NCBI GenBank assembly: GCA_019352055.1
Contig: JABBOB010000018.1
Span: 1 to 45,432, forward strand
Direction of reading: 5' to 3'
DNA length: 45,432 nt
Source: Acidobacteriota bacterium
GTDB taxonomy: Bacteria; Actinomycetota; Actinomycetes; Actinomycetales; Microbacteriaceae
Shown: in pieces, positions 14,227-23,698 of the stretch
Position numbering within the stretch: position 1 is the first letter of the stretch
How the letters are laid out: every line of letters starts with the position of its first letter
The notes under the pieces: generated by a model
The model's input: only the letters and a program-made list of their open reading frames with translations
Told to the model about the DNA's origin: nothing
Databases searched by the model: none
Made by a program: the position numbers and the translations under genes

Positions 14227-14613
14227 TCAGACGAGCAGGTCGCCGTCGACATACCGCCAGCGGCCGCCGACCCGGACGAACCGGCTGCGCTCGTGCAGCA
14301 CCCCCGCGCCCTCCGCGGACCGGAACGCCGCGCGGAACTCGACGATGCCGGTGTCGTCGTCCGGACCGCCGCGGACCGTGTCGACGATCTGCAGGCGTCG
14401 CCACGCCACGCCGTCGTCGAGCTCCAGGTCGCCCGGGCTCGTCTCCGTGGCCCAGGTGCTGCGGAGGTAGGGGCCGAGGCCGAGCGCGAACGCCGAGTAC
14501 CGCGACCGCATCAGCGCCTCCGCCGTCGGCGCCGCGGCGCCCCGGTGGAACGGGAGGCAGCAGGTCCCATAGCTCGCACCGCCGCAGGGGCAGCGTGCGT
14601 CGGCAGCGGTCAT
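14227..14613 (-). CDS. YchJ-family SEC-C motif protein (UPF0225)
   Basis: This 128-residue protein begins with a SEC-C-type zinc motif (CPCGGASYGTCCLPFHRG), followed by PTAEALMRSRYSAFALG, and continues as an NTF2-like fold (TGIVEFRAAFRS, LHERSRFVRVGGRWRYVDGDL). This is the standard YchJ layout and length. The function is unknown; the SEC-C motif suggests zinc binding. It is convergent with the LysR-effector gene (4 bases apart) and divergent from the small gene at 14668. Confidence 0.88.
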   Translation of the reverse strand: MTAADARCPCGGASYGTCCLPFHRGAAAPTAEALMRSRYSAFALGLGPYLRSTWATETSPGDLELDDGVAWRRLQIVDTVRGGPDDDTGIVEFRAAFRSAEGAGVLHERSRFVRVGGRWRYVDGDLLV

Positions 14614-14667
14614 CCCGCGATCCTCCTCCGTCGGTGCCGGACGGAGCCGCGGGACGGCCCCCCGCTC

Positions 14668-15003
14668 GTGCGCGGCGTGGCCGAGGAGCCGCCCGAGCCC
14701 GACATCGGCTCCGTGCGGGTGCCGCTCAGCGCGGTGCGCGCCCGACATGCGCGCAAGGAGGAGGATCGGGTCGTGGGATTCATCCTGTCGGTGCGCAAGT
14801 CGGTCGGGCTCGTCGGACCCGAGGACGGCGGTCTCGCCTCCGCGCTCCGCAACCTCGGGCAGATCGAGCAGTACGGCGCGATCATCGAGCGCGATGCGGG
14901 ATCCGACCCCGGGCCGGCCGCCGATCCCGCGGCCCTGCCCTGGCCGCTGAAGTCCGCCGACCCGGCCGGCACCGAGCGGGACCCCCGCGGAACCAACCTG
15001 TAA
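14668..15003 (+). CDS. Hypothetical protein (~111 aa)
   Basis: I recognise no family. The frame encodes an acidic, soluble protein with a mixed helical core (RVPLSAVRARHARKEEDRVV, GFILSVRKSVGLVGPEDGG, ASALRNLGQIEQYGAIIE) and a Pro/Asp-rich C-terminal tail. The GTG at 14668 is the first reasonable start between the divergent YchJ gene and the conserved-looking core. A GTG at 14677 is an alternative. It ends 24 bases before ppc on the same strand and may be co-transcribed with it. Confidence 0.5.
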   Translation: MRGVAEEPPEPDIGSVRVPLSAVRARHARKEEDRVVGFILSVRKSVGLVGPEDGGLASALRNLGQIEQYGAIIERDAGSDPGPAADPAALPWPLKSADPAGTERDPRGTNL

Positions 15004-15027
15004 CACGCGCCCCCTAGCGTTGGGGTC

Positions 15028-17694
15028 ATGCCCGAGAGCGTGAACACGGAGGCGATCGACGTCGTCGGCCGATTCGAGGCCGAGCAGGAGATCCCCGAGC
15101 GGATGCGCGCGGACGTGCACCTGCTCGGCGAGCTGCTCGGGCAGGTGCTGCGCGAGAGCGGCTCGCCCGGGCTCTACGAGGACGTCGAGCGGCTCCGCAT
15201 CGCGACGATCCGCGCCTACACGGACGAGACGGACCGCGCCTTCGAGGAGGCCGCCGAGATCGCGGACGGGTTCAGCATCGCGCGGGCGGACGAGGTCGCG
15301 CGCGCCTTCACCGCCTACTTCCACCTCGTCAACCTCGCGGAGGAGCACCAGCGGGTCCGCACGCTGCGCGCGCGCGACGGCCGGCCGTCCCGCGGGGCGG
15401 TGGACTCCATCGCCGGCGCCTACGCCCAGCTCTCCGCGGAGCTCGGCCAGGCGACCGCGCTCGACCGCCTGCGATCGATGCGGTTCCACCCCGTGTTCAC
15501 CGCGCACCCCACCGAGGCGCGGCGCCGAGCGGTGTCCGCCGGCATCCGGCGGCTCGCCGAGCTGCTCGACGAGCACGACGACGCGAACGGCGTGGCGCAG
15601 CTCGGCCGGGTCGAGCGCGGGATGCTCGAGGAGATCGACACGCTCTGGCGGACAGCGCCGCTGCGAGCCGAGAAGCCGTCGCCCGTCGACGAGGTCCGGT
15701 CGGTGATGGCCGTCTTCGACGAGACGCTGTACACCGCCATCCCGGCCGTGTACCGCCGGATCGACGACCTGCTCCGCGGTGGCGAGTCCGGTGACGAGCC
15801 GCCGCTGGTGCGCCCGTTCGTGCGCCTCGGCACCTGGGTCGGCGGCGACCGCGACGGCAACCCGTTCGTCACCGCCGCGGTCACGAAGCAGGCTGCGGCG
15901 ATCGCGAGCGAGCACGTGCTGCTCGGTCTCGAACGCACCGCCGCCCGCGTCGGCCGCACGCTGACGCTCGACGCCACCACGACGCCGCCCTCCGACGCGC
16001 TGCTCGCGCTGTGGCAGCGCCTCCGCGCCGCGGACGAGGAGGCCGCCGCGGAGGTCGCGAAGCGTTCGCCGAACGAGCCGCACCGCCGGGTGCTGCTGCT
16101 GCTCTCGCGGCGGATCGCGGCGACCCGGACCCGGGACGCCGACCTGGCCTACCGCGACCCGGACGAGCTGCTCGCCGACCTCGCGGTGCTGCAGGGATCG
16201 CTGGTGCAGGCCGGAGCGCCGCGCCAGGCGTACGGGCACCTGCAGCAGCTGATCTGGCAGGTGGAGACGTTCGGGTTCCATCTGGCCGAGCTCGAGGTGC
16301 GACAGCACTCCGCGGTGCACCGGAAGGTCCTCGCCGAGCTGGAGGCGGGTGGCCCGCTCAGCGACCTCGCCGAGGAGGTGCTGCAGGTCTTCCGGACCAT
16401 CGCGCAGCTGCAGGCGAGGTACGGCGGACGGGCGGCCGGCCGCTACATCGTGTCGTTCACCCAGTCCGCCGAGGACCTCGCGAACGTGCACCGCCTCGCC
16501 CGCGCGGCGGCGGGCCCGACCGGCACTCCGCCGGTGCTCGACGTGATCCCGCTGTTCGAGACGTTCGCCGATCTGCAGGCTGCACCCGGCATCCTCGCCG
16601 AGATCGTCGGGCACCCGGAGTTCGCGTCGCGCCTCGACGCGACGGACCGTCGACTCGAGGTGATGCTCGGCTACTCCGACTCGTCGAAGGACGTCGGCCC
16701 TGTCGCTGCGACCCTCGCGCTGTACGAGGCGCAGCGGCGGATCGCGACGTGGGCGCGGGAGCACGGCATCGTGCTCACCCTCTTCCACGGCCGCGGGGGT
16801 GCGCTCGGACGCGGCGGCGGCCCGGCGAACTCCGCGATCCTCGCGCAGCCCCCGCACTCCGTCGACGGACGCTTCAAACTCACCGAGCAGGGCGAGGTCA
16901 TCTTCGCCCGGTACGGGGGGCGCGACATCGCGATGCGCCACATCGACCAGGTCGCGGCGGCCGTGCTGCTCGCCTCCGCGCCGTCGATCGAGCACCGGAA
17001 CGAGGCGGCCGCCAGCCGCTTCACCGGGGTCGCCGCGACGATGGACGCCACCTCGCGGGAGCGGTTCTTCGCCCTCGTGAAGGCGCCCGGGTTCGCGCCG
17101 TGGTTCGCGACGGTGACGCCGATGGAGGAGATCGGGCTGCTCGCACTCGGCTCGCGGCCGGCCCGGCGCGGCCTGTCCGTCGAGTCGCTCGAGGACCTCC
17201 GGGCCATCCCGTGGGTGTTCTCCTGGACGCAGGCGCGCATCAACCTGACCGGCTGGTTCGGGCTGGGCAGCGCGCTGGAGGCGGTCGGCGACGAGGCGCT
17301 CCTCGCCGAGGCGTACCAGGACTGGCCGCTGTTCCAGACGATGATCGACAACGTCGCGATGGGCCTGGCGAAGGCGGACGAGCGCATCGCGCGGAACTAC
17401 CTCGCGCTGGGCGACCGCGACGACCTGGCGCGGATGGTGCTCGACGAGATGCACCGCACGCGCGACTGGGTGCTGCGCATCACGGGCGCGGACCAGCTGC
17501 TGGCGAACAAACCGGTGCTGCAGCGGGCGGTGAAGATGCGCAGCCCGTACGTCGACGCGCTGTCGCTGCTGCAGCTGCGCGCGCTCCGCGCCCTCCGCGC
17601 AGCACCGGAGGACCAGCCCGCGGCGCCGGACCTGCAGCGCCTGCTGCTCCTCTCGGTCAGCGGCGTCGCGGCCGGCCTGCAGAACACGGGCTGA
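15028..17694 (+). CDS. ppc: Phosphoenolpyruvate carboxylase
   Basis: This enzyme makes oxaloacetate from PEP and bicarbonate, an anaplerotic entry to the TCA cycle. The 888-residue protein has the FHPVFTAHPTEARRR motif with the catalytic His, VGGDRDGNPFVT, the VMLGYSDSSKDVG motif, FHGRGGALGRGGGP (catalytic loop), and TPMEEIGLLALGSRPARR. It ends AAGLQNTG, the conserved PEPC terminus. The SDSSKDVG sequence differs slightly from the common SDSNKDGG. The length is normal for a bacterial PEPC. The ATG at 15028 follows a short gap after the hypothetical gene. Confidence 0.96.
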   Translation: MPESVNTEAIDVVGRFEAEQEIPERMRADVHLLGELLGQVLRESGSPGLYEDVERLRIATIRAYTDETDRAFEEAAEIADGFSIARADEVARAFTAYFHLVNLAEEHQRVRTLRARDGRPSRGAVDSIAGAYAQLSAELGQATALDRLRSMRFHPVFTAHPTEARRRAVSAGIRRLAELLDEHDDANGVAQLGRVERGMLEEIDTLWRTAPLRAEKPSPVDEVRSVMAVFDETLYTAIPAVYRRIDDLLRGGESGDEPPLVRPFVRLGTWVGGDRDGNPFVTAAVTKQAAAIASEHVLLGLERTAARVGRTLTLDATTTPPSDALLALWQRLRAADEEAAAEVAKRSPNEPHRRVLLLLSRRIAATRTRDADLAYRDPDELLADLAVLQGSLVQAGAPRQAYGHLQQLIWQVETFGFHLAELEVRQHSAVHRKVLAELEAGGPLSDLAEEVLQVFRTIAQLQARYGGRAAGRYIVSFTQSAEDLANVHRLARAAAGPTGTPPVLDVIPLFETFADLQAAPGILAEIVGHPEFASRLDATDRRLEVMLGYSDSSKDVGPVAATLALYEAQRRIATWAREHGIVLTLFHGRGGALGRGGGPANSAILAQPPHSVDGRFKLTEQGEVIFARYGGRDIAMRHIDQVAAAVLLASAPSIEHRNEAAASRFTGVAATMDATSRERFFALVKAPGFAPWFATVTPMEEIGLLALGSRPARRGLSVESLEDLRAIPWVFSWTQARINLTGWFGLGSALEAVGDEALLAEAYQDWPLFQTMIDNVAMGLAKADERIARNYLALGDRDDLARMVLDEMHRTRDWVLRITGADQLLANKPVLQRAVKMRSPYVDALSLLQLRALRALRAAPEDQPAAPDLQRLLLLSVSGVAAGLQNTG

Positions 17695-17700
17695 CGCTCA

Positions 17701-17766
17701 TGTCCCGATCCGGGACATCTGCTCCTGCGCGCGCATGGTCAGGTGTCCCGGATCCGGGCAGACACC
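17701..17766. promoter_or_regulatory. Paired palindromes between ppc and the helicase gene
   Basis: TGTCCCG-ATC-CGGGACA (17701-17717) is a perfect 7+3+7 dyad, 7 bases after the ppc stop. A second element at 17742-17766 has the perfect core CCCGGATCCGGG enclosed by GGTGTC and GACACC. Both share TGTCCCG and GATCCGGG. The first could serve as the ppc terminator stem, though there is no T-run. The similarity of the two, spaced ~41 bp, also fits a pair of operator sites upstream of the helicase gene. Confidence 0.5.
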
Positions 17767-17837
17767 GTGGATCGCGGCCGAACGGCGCTCCGTAGTGCTG
17801 GGACAATGGGGACGTAGACGCCTCGCTCCTCACCCTC

Positions 17838-20348
17838 ATGCCGTCGCCGCTGACCGACGGCGCGTTCGACGAGGACGCCGCGTACCTCGCCTTCGCCCAG
17901 TGGGCGGAGGCGCGCGGACTCGCGCTGTACCCGGCGCAGGAGGAGGCGGCGATCGAGATCGTCTCGGGCGCCAACCTGATCCTGTCCACACCGACCGGGA
18001 CCGGGAAGTCGCTCGTGGCCATCGCCGCCCACGCGTTCGCTCTCGCGCAGGGGAAGCGCAGCTACTACACCGCCCCGATCAAAGCCCTGGTCAGCGAGAA
18101 GTTCTTCGCGCTCGTCGAGGTGTTCGGCGCCTCGAACGTCGGGATGGTCACGGGTGACTCCTCCGTGAACCCGGACGCGCCCATCCTCTGCTGCACCGCG
18201 GAGATCCTCGCGAACCTCGCCCTGCGCCACGGCCCCGAAGCGCCGGTCGACCAGGTCGTCATGGACGAGTTCCACTTCTACGCGGATCCAGAGCGCGGCT
18301 GGGCCTGGCAGGTGCCGCTGCTGACGCTGCCGCGCGTGCAGTTCGTCCTCATGTCCGCGACGCTCGGCGATGTGACGGCGCTCGCCGCGGACCTCACGCG
18401 GCGCACCGGCCGCGCGACGGCGAGCGTCACCGGGGTCGAACGTCCCGTCCCGCTCCACTACGCGTACGCGCTCGAGCCGATCCACGACTCGATCGATCAG
18501 CTGCTGCACTCCGACCAGGCGCCGGTCTACGTCGTCCACTTCTCCCAGCTCGCGGCGCTCGAGCGCGCGCAGGCGCTGGCGAGCGCCCAGGTCGCGACGC
18601 GGGAACAGCGCGACCGGATCGCGGAGGTGATCGGCGGTTTCCGATTCACGACCACGTTCGGTCGCACCCTCAACCGACTCCTTCGGCTCGGCATCGGCGT
18701 GCACCACGCGGGGATGCTGCCGAAGTACCGGCGACTCGTCGAGCAGCTGGCGCAGCAGGGGCTCCTGCGAGTGATCTGCGGCACGGACACCCTCGGCGTC
18801 GGCATCAACGTCCCGATCCGCACGGTGCTGCTCACCGCGCTCACGAAGTTCGACGGCACGCGCATGCGCCACCTGACGGCCCGGGAGTTCCACCAGGTCG
18901 CGGGTCGCGCGGGCAGGGCCGGGTACGACACCGCCGGCACCGTGGTCGTGCAGGCGCCGGAGCACGAGTCGGAGAACCGCAAGGCGCTCGCGAAGATGGG
19001 CGACGATCCGAAGAAGCGCCGGAAGTGGGTCGCGAAGCGGGCGCCCACGGGCTTCGTCTCGTGGGGCGAGGCGAGCTTCCGCAAGCTGATCGCGGCGGAA
19101 CCCGAGACGCTCACCTCGCACATGCAGATCACCAGCGCGATGCTGCTGAACGTCATCGGCCGCGGCGGCGACGTGTACGCGAACGTGCATGCGCTGGTGT
19201 TCGACAACCACGAGCCGTGGCGGCGGCAGCTCGAGCTGGCGCGCCGCGCGCTCGGCATCTACCGCACCCTGCGCGCCGCGGACGTCGTCGAGCAGATCTC
19301 ACGACCGGACGGATCGGTGCAGATCCGCCTGACGGTCGATCTGCAGGAGAACTTCGCGCTGAATCAGCCGCTCTCGCCCTTCGCGCTGGCCGCGTTCGAG
19401 CTGCTGGATCCCGACTCCCCCACCTTCGCGTTCGACGTGCTGTCCGTGCTGGAGGCCACGCTCGACGACCCGCGCCCCATCCTCGGCCAGCAGCAGTTCC
19501 AGGCGCGCGGCGACGCCGTCGCGGCGATGAAGGCGGAGGGGATCGAGTACGAGGAGCGGATGGAGCTGCTCGAGCAGGTCACCCACCCGCAGCCGCTGAA
19601 GGAGCTGCTCGACGCGGCGTTCGAGACGTACGCCGCCTCCCAGCCCTGGGTGCGCGATTTCGCGCTGTCACCGAAGTCCGTCGTGCGCGACATGGTCGAG
19701 CGGGCGATGTCGTTCGGCGAGTACTGCACCTTCTACAAGCTCTCCCGGTCGGAGGGTCTCGTGCTGCGCTACCTGTCGGACGCGTTCCGCGCTGCGCGGC
19801 AGACGATCCCGGACGAGATCAAGAACGAGGAGCTGCAGGACCTGATCGAGTGGCTCGGCGAACTGATCCGCCAGGTCGACTCCTCCCTCGTCGACGAGTG
19901 GGAGGAGCTCAGCAACCCGACGCGGCACCTCGAGGAGTCCGCGATCGTGCCCCCGGCCCCGCGTCGCCTCACCGCCAACGTGCGCGCGTTCCGGGTCATG
20001 GTGCGCAACGAGCTGTTCCGGCGCGTGCTGCTCGCGGCGAGATCGGACTGGGGTGCGCTCGGCGAGCTCGACTCCCCGGCGGGGTTCGACGCGGACGCGT
20101 GGGCCGAGGCGATGGACACCTACTGGGACGAGCACGACCGTCTCGGCATCGGTGCGGATGCACGCGGCCCCGCGATGCTGCTGATCACGGAGACGCCGAG
20201 GGAGTGGCGGGTGCGGCAGATCTTCGACGACCCGGCCGGCGATCACGACTTCGGCATCAGCGCGACGATCGATCTCACGGAGTCGGACGAGGCCGGCGCC
20301 CCCGTGCTGCGGGTGACCGGGGTCGGGATGGTCTCGGGCCCGCTGTAG
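17838..20348 (+). CDS. Ski2-like DEAD/DEAH-box helicase with DUF3516 C-terminus
   Basis: This 836-residue superfamily-2 helicase has the Walker A motif STPTGTGKS, a DEFH motif II (VVMDEFHFYAD), motif III MSATLG, and motifs V-VI in GTDTLGVGINVP and FHQVAGRAGRAGYD. The C-terminal half (NVRAFRVMVRNELFRR and flanking) matches the DUF3516 architecture of actinobacterial helicases. The Ski2-like layout suggests RNA or DNA unwinding in RNA surveillance or repair. The substrate is not known. The upstream gap holds two palindromes. The start is an ATG 12 codons before the conserved helicase region. Confidence 0.92.
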   Translation: MPSPLTDGAFDEDAAYLAFAQWAEARGLALYPAQEEAAIEIVSGANLILSTPTGTGKSLVAIAAHAFALAQGKRSYYTAPIKALVSEKFFALVEVFGASNVGMVTGDSSVNPDAPILCCTAEILANLALRHGPEAPVDQVVMDEFHFYADPERGWAWQVPLLTLPRVQFVLMSATLGDVTALAADLTRRTGRATASVTGVERPVPLHYAYALEPIHDSIDQLLHSDQAPVYVVHFSQLAALERAQALASAQVATREQRDRIAEVIGGFRFTTTFGRTLNRLLRLGIGVHHAGMLPKYRRLVEQLAQQGLLRVICGTDTLGVGINVPIRTVLLTALTKFDGTRMRHLTAREFHQVAGRAGRAGYDTAGTVVVQAPEHESENRKALAKMGDDPKKRRKWVAKRAPTGFVSWGEASFRKLIAAEPETLTSHMQITSAMLLNVIGRGGDVYANVHALVFDNHEPWRRQLELARRALGIYRTLRAADVVEQISRPDGSVQIRLTVDLQENFALNQPLSPFALAAFELLDPDSPTFAFDVLSVLEATLDDPRPILGQQQFQARGDAVAAMKAEGIEYEERMELLEQVTHPQPLKELLDAAFETYAASQPWVRDFALSPKSVVRDMVERAMSFGEYCTFYKLSRSEGLVLRYLSDAFRAARQTIPDEIKNEELQDLIEWLGELIRQVDSSLVDEWEELSNPTRHLEESAIVPPAPRRLTANVRAFRVMVRNELFRRVLLAARSDWGALGELDSPAGFDADAWAEAMDTYWDEHDRLGIGADARGPAMLLITETPREWRVRQIFDDPAGDHDFGISATIDLTESDEAGAPVLRVTGVGMVSGPL

Positions 20349-20607
20349 GGCGCACTGACGATTCCCGGGTGCTGATCGTCGTCCGAGGGAATCCTCGAGC
20401 GCGTCGCCGCACGCAGCGACGACTCGCACTTCGTCGCCTTCGACCTCTCGTTCGAGGAGATCCGGATCGGTCCCGGCATCTCCGGGCCAGAGTCCGTCGG
20501 CCCTCGAGGGGGGCTCCGCGAGACCGTTGACGGCGCATATCGTCGTGGAGGAGCGCCACTCGCACTGGGGCCTGCGATCCGCCCCCGGCGCTGCGAGCAT
20601 CGCATGC
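20349..20607. other. Intergenic region with possible gene remnant
   Basis: On the plus strand, ~20375-20500 reads in one frame as EGILERVAARSDDSHFVAFD then LSFEEIRIGPGISGP, which looks like real protein sequence. It has no start codon and is preceded by a stop, so it is at best a truncated remnant. I do not recognise the family. I see nothing else here except the likely promoter of the downstream small membrane gene. Confidence 0.3.
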
Positions 20608-20901
20608 GTGGCTCATGCACCCGCGCGCGAGGCCGGCCCGTCGGTCTCCGCAGCCCGCCGTCGGCCGGTACGGATCGCATCGACCCGACCCGGGCTGCTC
20701 GTGCTGAGCGTCGGCGCGGCGACGTTCGTCGCCGGGTGCTACCGGGCCGCGGTCGAGCTCACCCAGGGCCGGCTCCGTCCACTCGTCCCGGTCGCGACGG
20801 ACGCTCCGCTCGCGGCCGAGCTGCTCGTGCTCGTCGCCGTGATGCTCCTCACCGCTGCGGCGCTCCTGCTCGCCGCCGCGCACCGAAGTACGCGCCGGTA
20901 G
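20608..20901 (+). CDS. Small two-helix membrane protein (97 aa)
   Basis: I recognise no family. Two hydrophobic helices are visible (LLVLSVGAATFVAGCYRAA and LLVLVAVMLLTAAALLLAA), with a short basic tail HRSTRR. The GTG at 20608 gives a compact protein. A TTG at 20527 would add a low-complexity leader and is less likely. The gene lies 98 bases before the aminotransferase. Confidence 0.5.
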   Translation: MAHAPAREAGPSVSAARRRPVRIASTRPGLLVLSVGAATFVAGCYRAAVELTQGRLRPLVPVATDAPLAAELLVLVAVMLLTAAALLLAAAHRSTRR

Positions 20902-20999
20902 CCCGACCGCGGGACGCACCGCGCCGACACGGATCGGTGCCGCCGGAGCTCCGGTTCGATGTCAGGATCGCTGGGCCGCGGACCGACCCAGGAGGATCC

Positions 21000-22184
21000 A
21001 TGCACATCGCTCAGCGGGCCCGGGATGCGGAGCCCTTCCACGCACTCGCCTTCGGCCAGCGCGCCGCAGCCCTCGAGGCGGCCGGGCACCACGTCGTGAA
21101 GCTCTCCATCGGCGAGCCGGACTTCGGTGCCCCGCCGGCCGTCCGCGACGCGATGCGGGAGGCGATGGACGGGCGCCCGCTCCCCTACACGCCGGCCCTC
21201 GGCCTCCCCGCGCTGCGGGACGCGCTCGCCCGGTTCTACCGCGAGAAGCACGGCGTCGTCGTGGATGCGGCGCGGATCGCGATCACGTCCGGGGCCTCCT
21301 CGGCGCTGCTCCTGGTGACGGCCGCCACGACCGATCCGGGTGACGATGTGCTCATCGCCGACCCCTCGTACCCCTGCAACCGGGAGATGGTCCGCAGCTT
21401 CGGCGGCATGCCCCTGCTCGTCCCGACCTCGGCGGCCACGCGCTACCAGCTGAGCGTGGACGCGGTGGCGGATGCGTGGAGCGACCGGACCACGGCCGTG
21501 ATGATCGCGTCCCCGTCCAACCCGACGGGCACCTCGATCCCACCGGCGGAGCTCGCGGCGATCTGCGACCTCGCTCGAAGCCGTGACGCGTGGCGGATCG
21601 TGGACGAGATCTACCTCGACCTCGCGGACCCGGCCCCGGGCGGTGCGCCCGCTCGCACGGTGCTCGCCCTCGACCCCGACGCGGTCGTCATCGGCAGCTT
21701 CTCGAAGTACTTCGGGATGACCGGATGGCGCCTCGGGTGGGCCGTGCTGCCGGAGGCGCTGGTCCCGGTCGTCGAGCGGCTCGCGATGAACTACTTCCTC
21801 TCCGCGTCCGCCCCGGCGCAGCTGGCGGCGCTGGCCGCGTTCGCCCCGGAGTCGCTCGCGCTCTGCGAGGAGCGCCGCCTCGAGCTCGCCCGCCGCCGCA
21901 CGATCGTCCTCGACGGGCTCGCCGCGATCGGCCTCCCTGTCCCGGTCGAGCCCGATGGCGCGTTCTACGTCTACATCGACGTGAGCGGCACGGGGATGGA
22001 CGCGTGGCGGTTCTGCGAGGAGGTGCTGCAGCACGCGCACGTCTCCCTCACCCCGGGCCGCGACTTCGCCGTCGCGACTGCCCGGACCCACGTGCGGCTC
22101 TCCTACGCCGCGTCGCCCGCCGACCTGTCGGAGGGCATCGCGCGGGTGGGCGCGTTCCTCGACTCGCGCCGCAGGGAGTCGTGA
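21000..22184 (+). CDS. Class I/II PLP-dependent aminotransferase
   Basis: This 394-residue fold-type I aminotransferase has LSIGEPDFGAPPAVRDAM, YTPALGLPALRDALARFY, the SPSNPTGT motif, VDEIYLDL, and the PLP-lysine segment SFSKYFGMTGWRLGW. VRLSYAAS contains the C-terminal Arg that binds the substrate carboxylate. The AGGAGG ribosome-binding site six bases before the ATG at 21000 fixes the start. The pattern fits aspartate/aromatic or alanine-type transaminases. The amino-acid substrate cannot be decided. A hairpin at 22212-22236 may terminate it. Confidence 0.93.
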   Translation: MHIAQRARDAEPFHALAFGQRAAALEAAGHHVVKLSIGEPDFGAPPAVRDAMREAMDGRPLPYTPALGLPALRDALARFYREKHGVVVDAARIAITSGASSALLLVTAATTDPGDDVLIADPSYPCNREMVRSFGGMPLLVPTSAATRYQLSVDAVADAWSDRTTAVMIASPSNPTGTSIPPAELAAICDLARSRDAWRIVDEIYLDLADPAPGGAPARTVLALDPDAVVIGSFSKYFGMTGWRLGWAVLPEALVPVVERLAMNYFLSASAPAQLAALAAFAPESLALCEERRLELARRRTIVLDGLAAIGLPVPVEPDGAFYVYIDVSGTGMDAWRFCEEVLQHAHVSLTPGRDFAVATARTHVRLSYAASPADLSEGIARVGAFLDSRRRES

Positions 22185-22211
22185 GCGAAGCCGTTCGCGG
22201 AACCGGAACCG

Positions 22212-22236
22212 GAACCGGGCCGGTCGCGACCGGTTC
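22212..22236. terminator. Hairpin between convergent genes
   Basis: GAACCGG (22212-22218) pairs with CCGGTTC (22230-22236), enclosing a second small palindrome GGTCGCGACC. It is preceded by tandem GGAACC repeats. It lies 27 bases past the aminotransferase stop and overlaps the stop of the convergent broken gene. There is no U-run, so terminator function is inferred from position. Confidence 0.45.
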
Positions 22237-22529
22237 ACGCGAGCCAGGTGAGGCTCGCCCCGTGCCCGTGGGTCCGGGCCACGGCTCGACCGTCGAGCCC
22301 GAGCACGAACCGTTCGGTCTCACGGCCGGCCCCGTGTGCGGTCTCCGTGATCTCGGGGAGCACGCGGGCCCCTTCGTTGCTGACCCGGCCGATGGGCGTC
22401 GACCAGGCGCCCCAGCTGCTCGATCGCCGCGCCGTCGGCGAGCAGCTCCTCACCCGTGGCGGTGCGCACCCGCGACTCGGCCGCAAGCAGGACGGCCAGC
22501 GCGGCCTGGAGATCGGATGCTGCTTCCAC
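22235..22529 (-). pseudogene. Small hypothetical gene split by a frameshift
   Basis: The N-terminal half reads well from a GTG at 22529: VEAASDLQAALAVLLAAESR, TATGEELLADGAAIEQLGRL, VDAHRP. The C-terminal half reads well only in a different frame: GRVSNEGARVLPEITETAHG, then AGRETERFVLGLDGRAVART and HGHGASLTWLA, ending in a stop at 22235. The switch is near 22391, in a run of CGGCCG/GGCC. Both halves have non-random, protein-like composition, so this looks like one gene with a single-base indel or a sequencing error. The intact protein would be ~97 residues. The family is unknown. Confidence 0.6.
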
Positions 22530-22646
22530 CCCGTGAACCGATCATGGGCCACCGACATCCGATGGTGATGCGATCAGCACCTCAGCAGGAGAAACGTGTC
22601 GCCCTCCCCTGCGTGCGGGGCCGATCAGGAGCGGGCCTGGGCCAGC

Positions 22647-23663
22647 TCAGCCGAGCCAGCGGCGCCACCGGGAAGGACCGGGATCGGCCCCCATCGCGCG
22701 AGCCGCCTCCGCGACGTCGTCCGCAGTCAGCGTCGTCACCTCGGTGCGGTCCAGTGACTCCAGGCTGCGCTCCGGCTCCCGGGTCAAACGCACCGCCTGC
22801 CGGTTGATCGCCTGCTCGAACAGGGTGCGGGCGAATCGGGCGTTGCCCGACTCGCCTCCGGTTCTCACGCCCGAGAACACGCGACGCAGGGTGTCGGCCG
22901 CGCCCGGGGCGAGCGAGTAGGCGTGCTGCTCGGCGGTCGCCGCGAAGATCGCGAGGAGCTCGTCGATGGAGTAGTCGGGGAAGCGGATCTCGCGGGCGAA
23001 CCGGGAACGCAGCCCCGGGTTGGAGAGCAGGAACGACTCCATCAGCCGCGGGTACCCGGCCACGATCACGACGAGGCGATGGCGGTGATCCTCCATCCGC
23101 TTCAGCAGCACCTCGATCGCCTCCGGACCGAAGTCGACCCGGCCCTCGCCATCCGGGGACAGCGCGTACGCCTCGTCGATGAAGAGCACACCGTCGAGCG
23201 CTCGCCGGATCACCCGGTCGGTCTTGATCGCGGTCGCGCCGACGTACTGGCCCACGAGGCCGGCCCGGTCCACCTCCACGAGATGCCCCCTGTCGAGCAG
23301 GCCCACCGCCCGGTACATCTCCGCGAGCAGGCGCGCGACCGTCGTCTTGCCGGTGCCCGGGTTGCCGAGGAACACGAGGTGCTGCGACGTGGCGACCTCG
23401 GGCAGACCGTGCGACTTCCGACGGGCCTGCACCTGGAGGAGCGCGACGAGCGCACGGACCTGCTCCTTCACGCTCTCGAGCCCCACGAGGGCGTCGAGCT
23501 CGTCCTGGAGCACCCCGAGCGACCGCCCGGGACCCGGGCGTTCGGTGAACAGGTCGCCGACCAGCGCCTCGACGCCTTCGAGGCCCGGGCGCTGCAGCTG
23601 GTCGCTCACCCGCCGGCTGACGGCGTTGCGCAGGTCCGTGAGCGGGTTGCGTCGTCGAGGCAC
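22647..23663 (-). CDS. CbbX/SpoVK-like AAA+ ATPase
   Basis: This 338-residue AAA+ protein has a short N-terminal helical region ([20 protein letters not shown]), Walker [20 protein letters not shown], Walker [13 protein letters not shown], sensor-1 [14 protein letters not shown], and the arginine-finger region [18 protein letters not shown]. The [19 protein letters not shown] block is typical of CbbX, SpoVK and the EccA ATPase domain. CbbX remodels Rubisco and EccA serves type VII secretion, but neither Rubisco nor ESX genes are present here, so the client is unknown. The start is a GTG. It is the only clearly intact gene between two decayed neighbours. Confidence 0.85.
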   Translation of the reverse strand: MPRRRNPLTDLRNAVSRRVSDQLQRPGLEGVEALVGDLFTERPGPGRSLGVLQDELDALVGLESVKEQVRALVALLQVQARRKSHGLPEVATSQHLVFLGNPGTGKTTVARLLAEMYRAVGLLDRGHLVEVDRAGLVGQYVGATAIKTDRVIRRALDGVLFIDEAYALSPDGEGRVDFGPEAIEVLLKRMEDHRHRLVVIVAGYPRLMESFLLSNPGLRSRFAREIRFPDYSIDELLAIFAATAEQHAYSLAPGAADTLRRVFSGVRTGGESGNARFARTLFEQAINRQAVRLTREPERSLESLDRTEVTTLTADDVAEAARAMGADPGPSRWRRWLG

Positions 23664-23698
23664 CGCCGGAGACTAAGGCGCGCGGATGGAGGACGCGG

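Noticed and set aside
14227..17454. Very long minus-strand open frame opposite ppc
   Set aside because: Its composition is Arg/Gly/Asp-rich low complexity typical of antisense frames in GC-rich genes, while the plus strand encodes a complete PEP carboxylase. Only its C-terminal end is real (YchJ).
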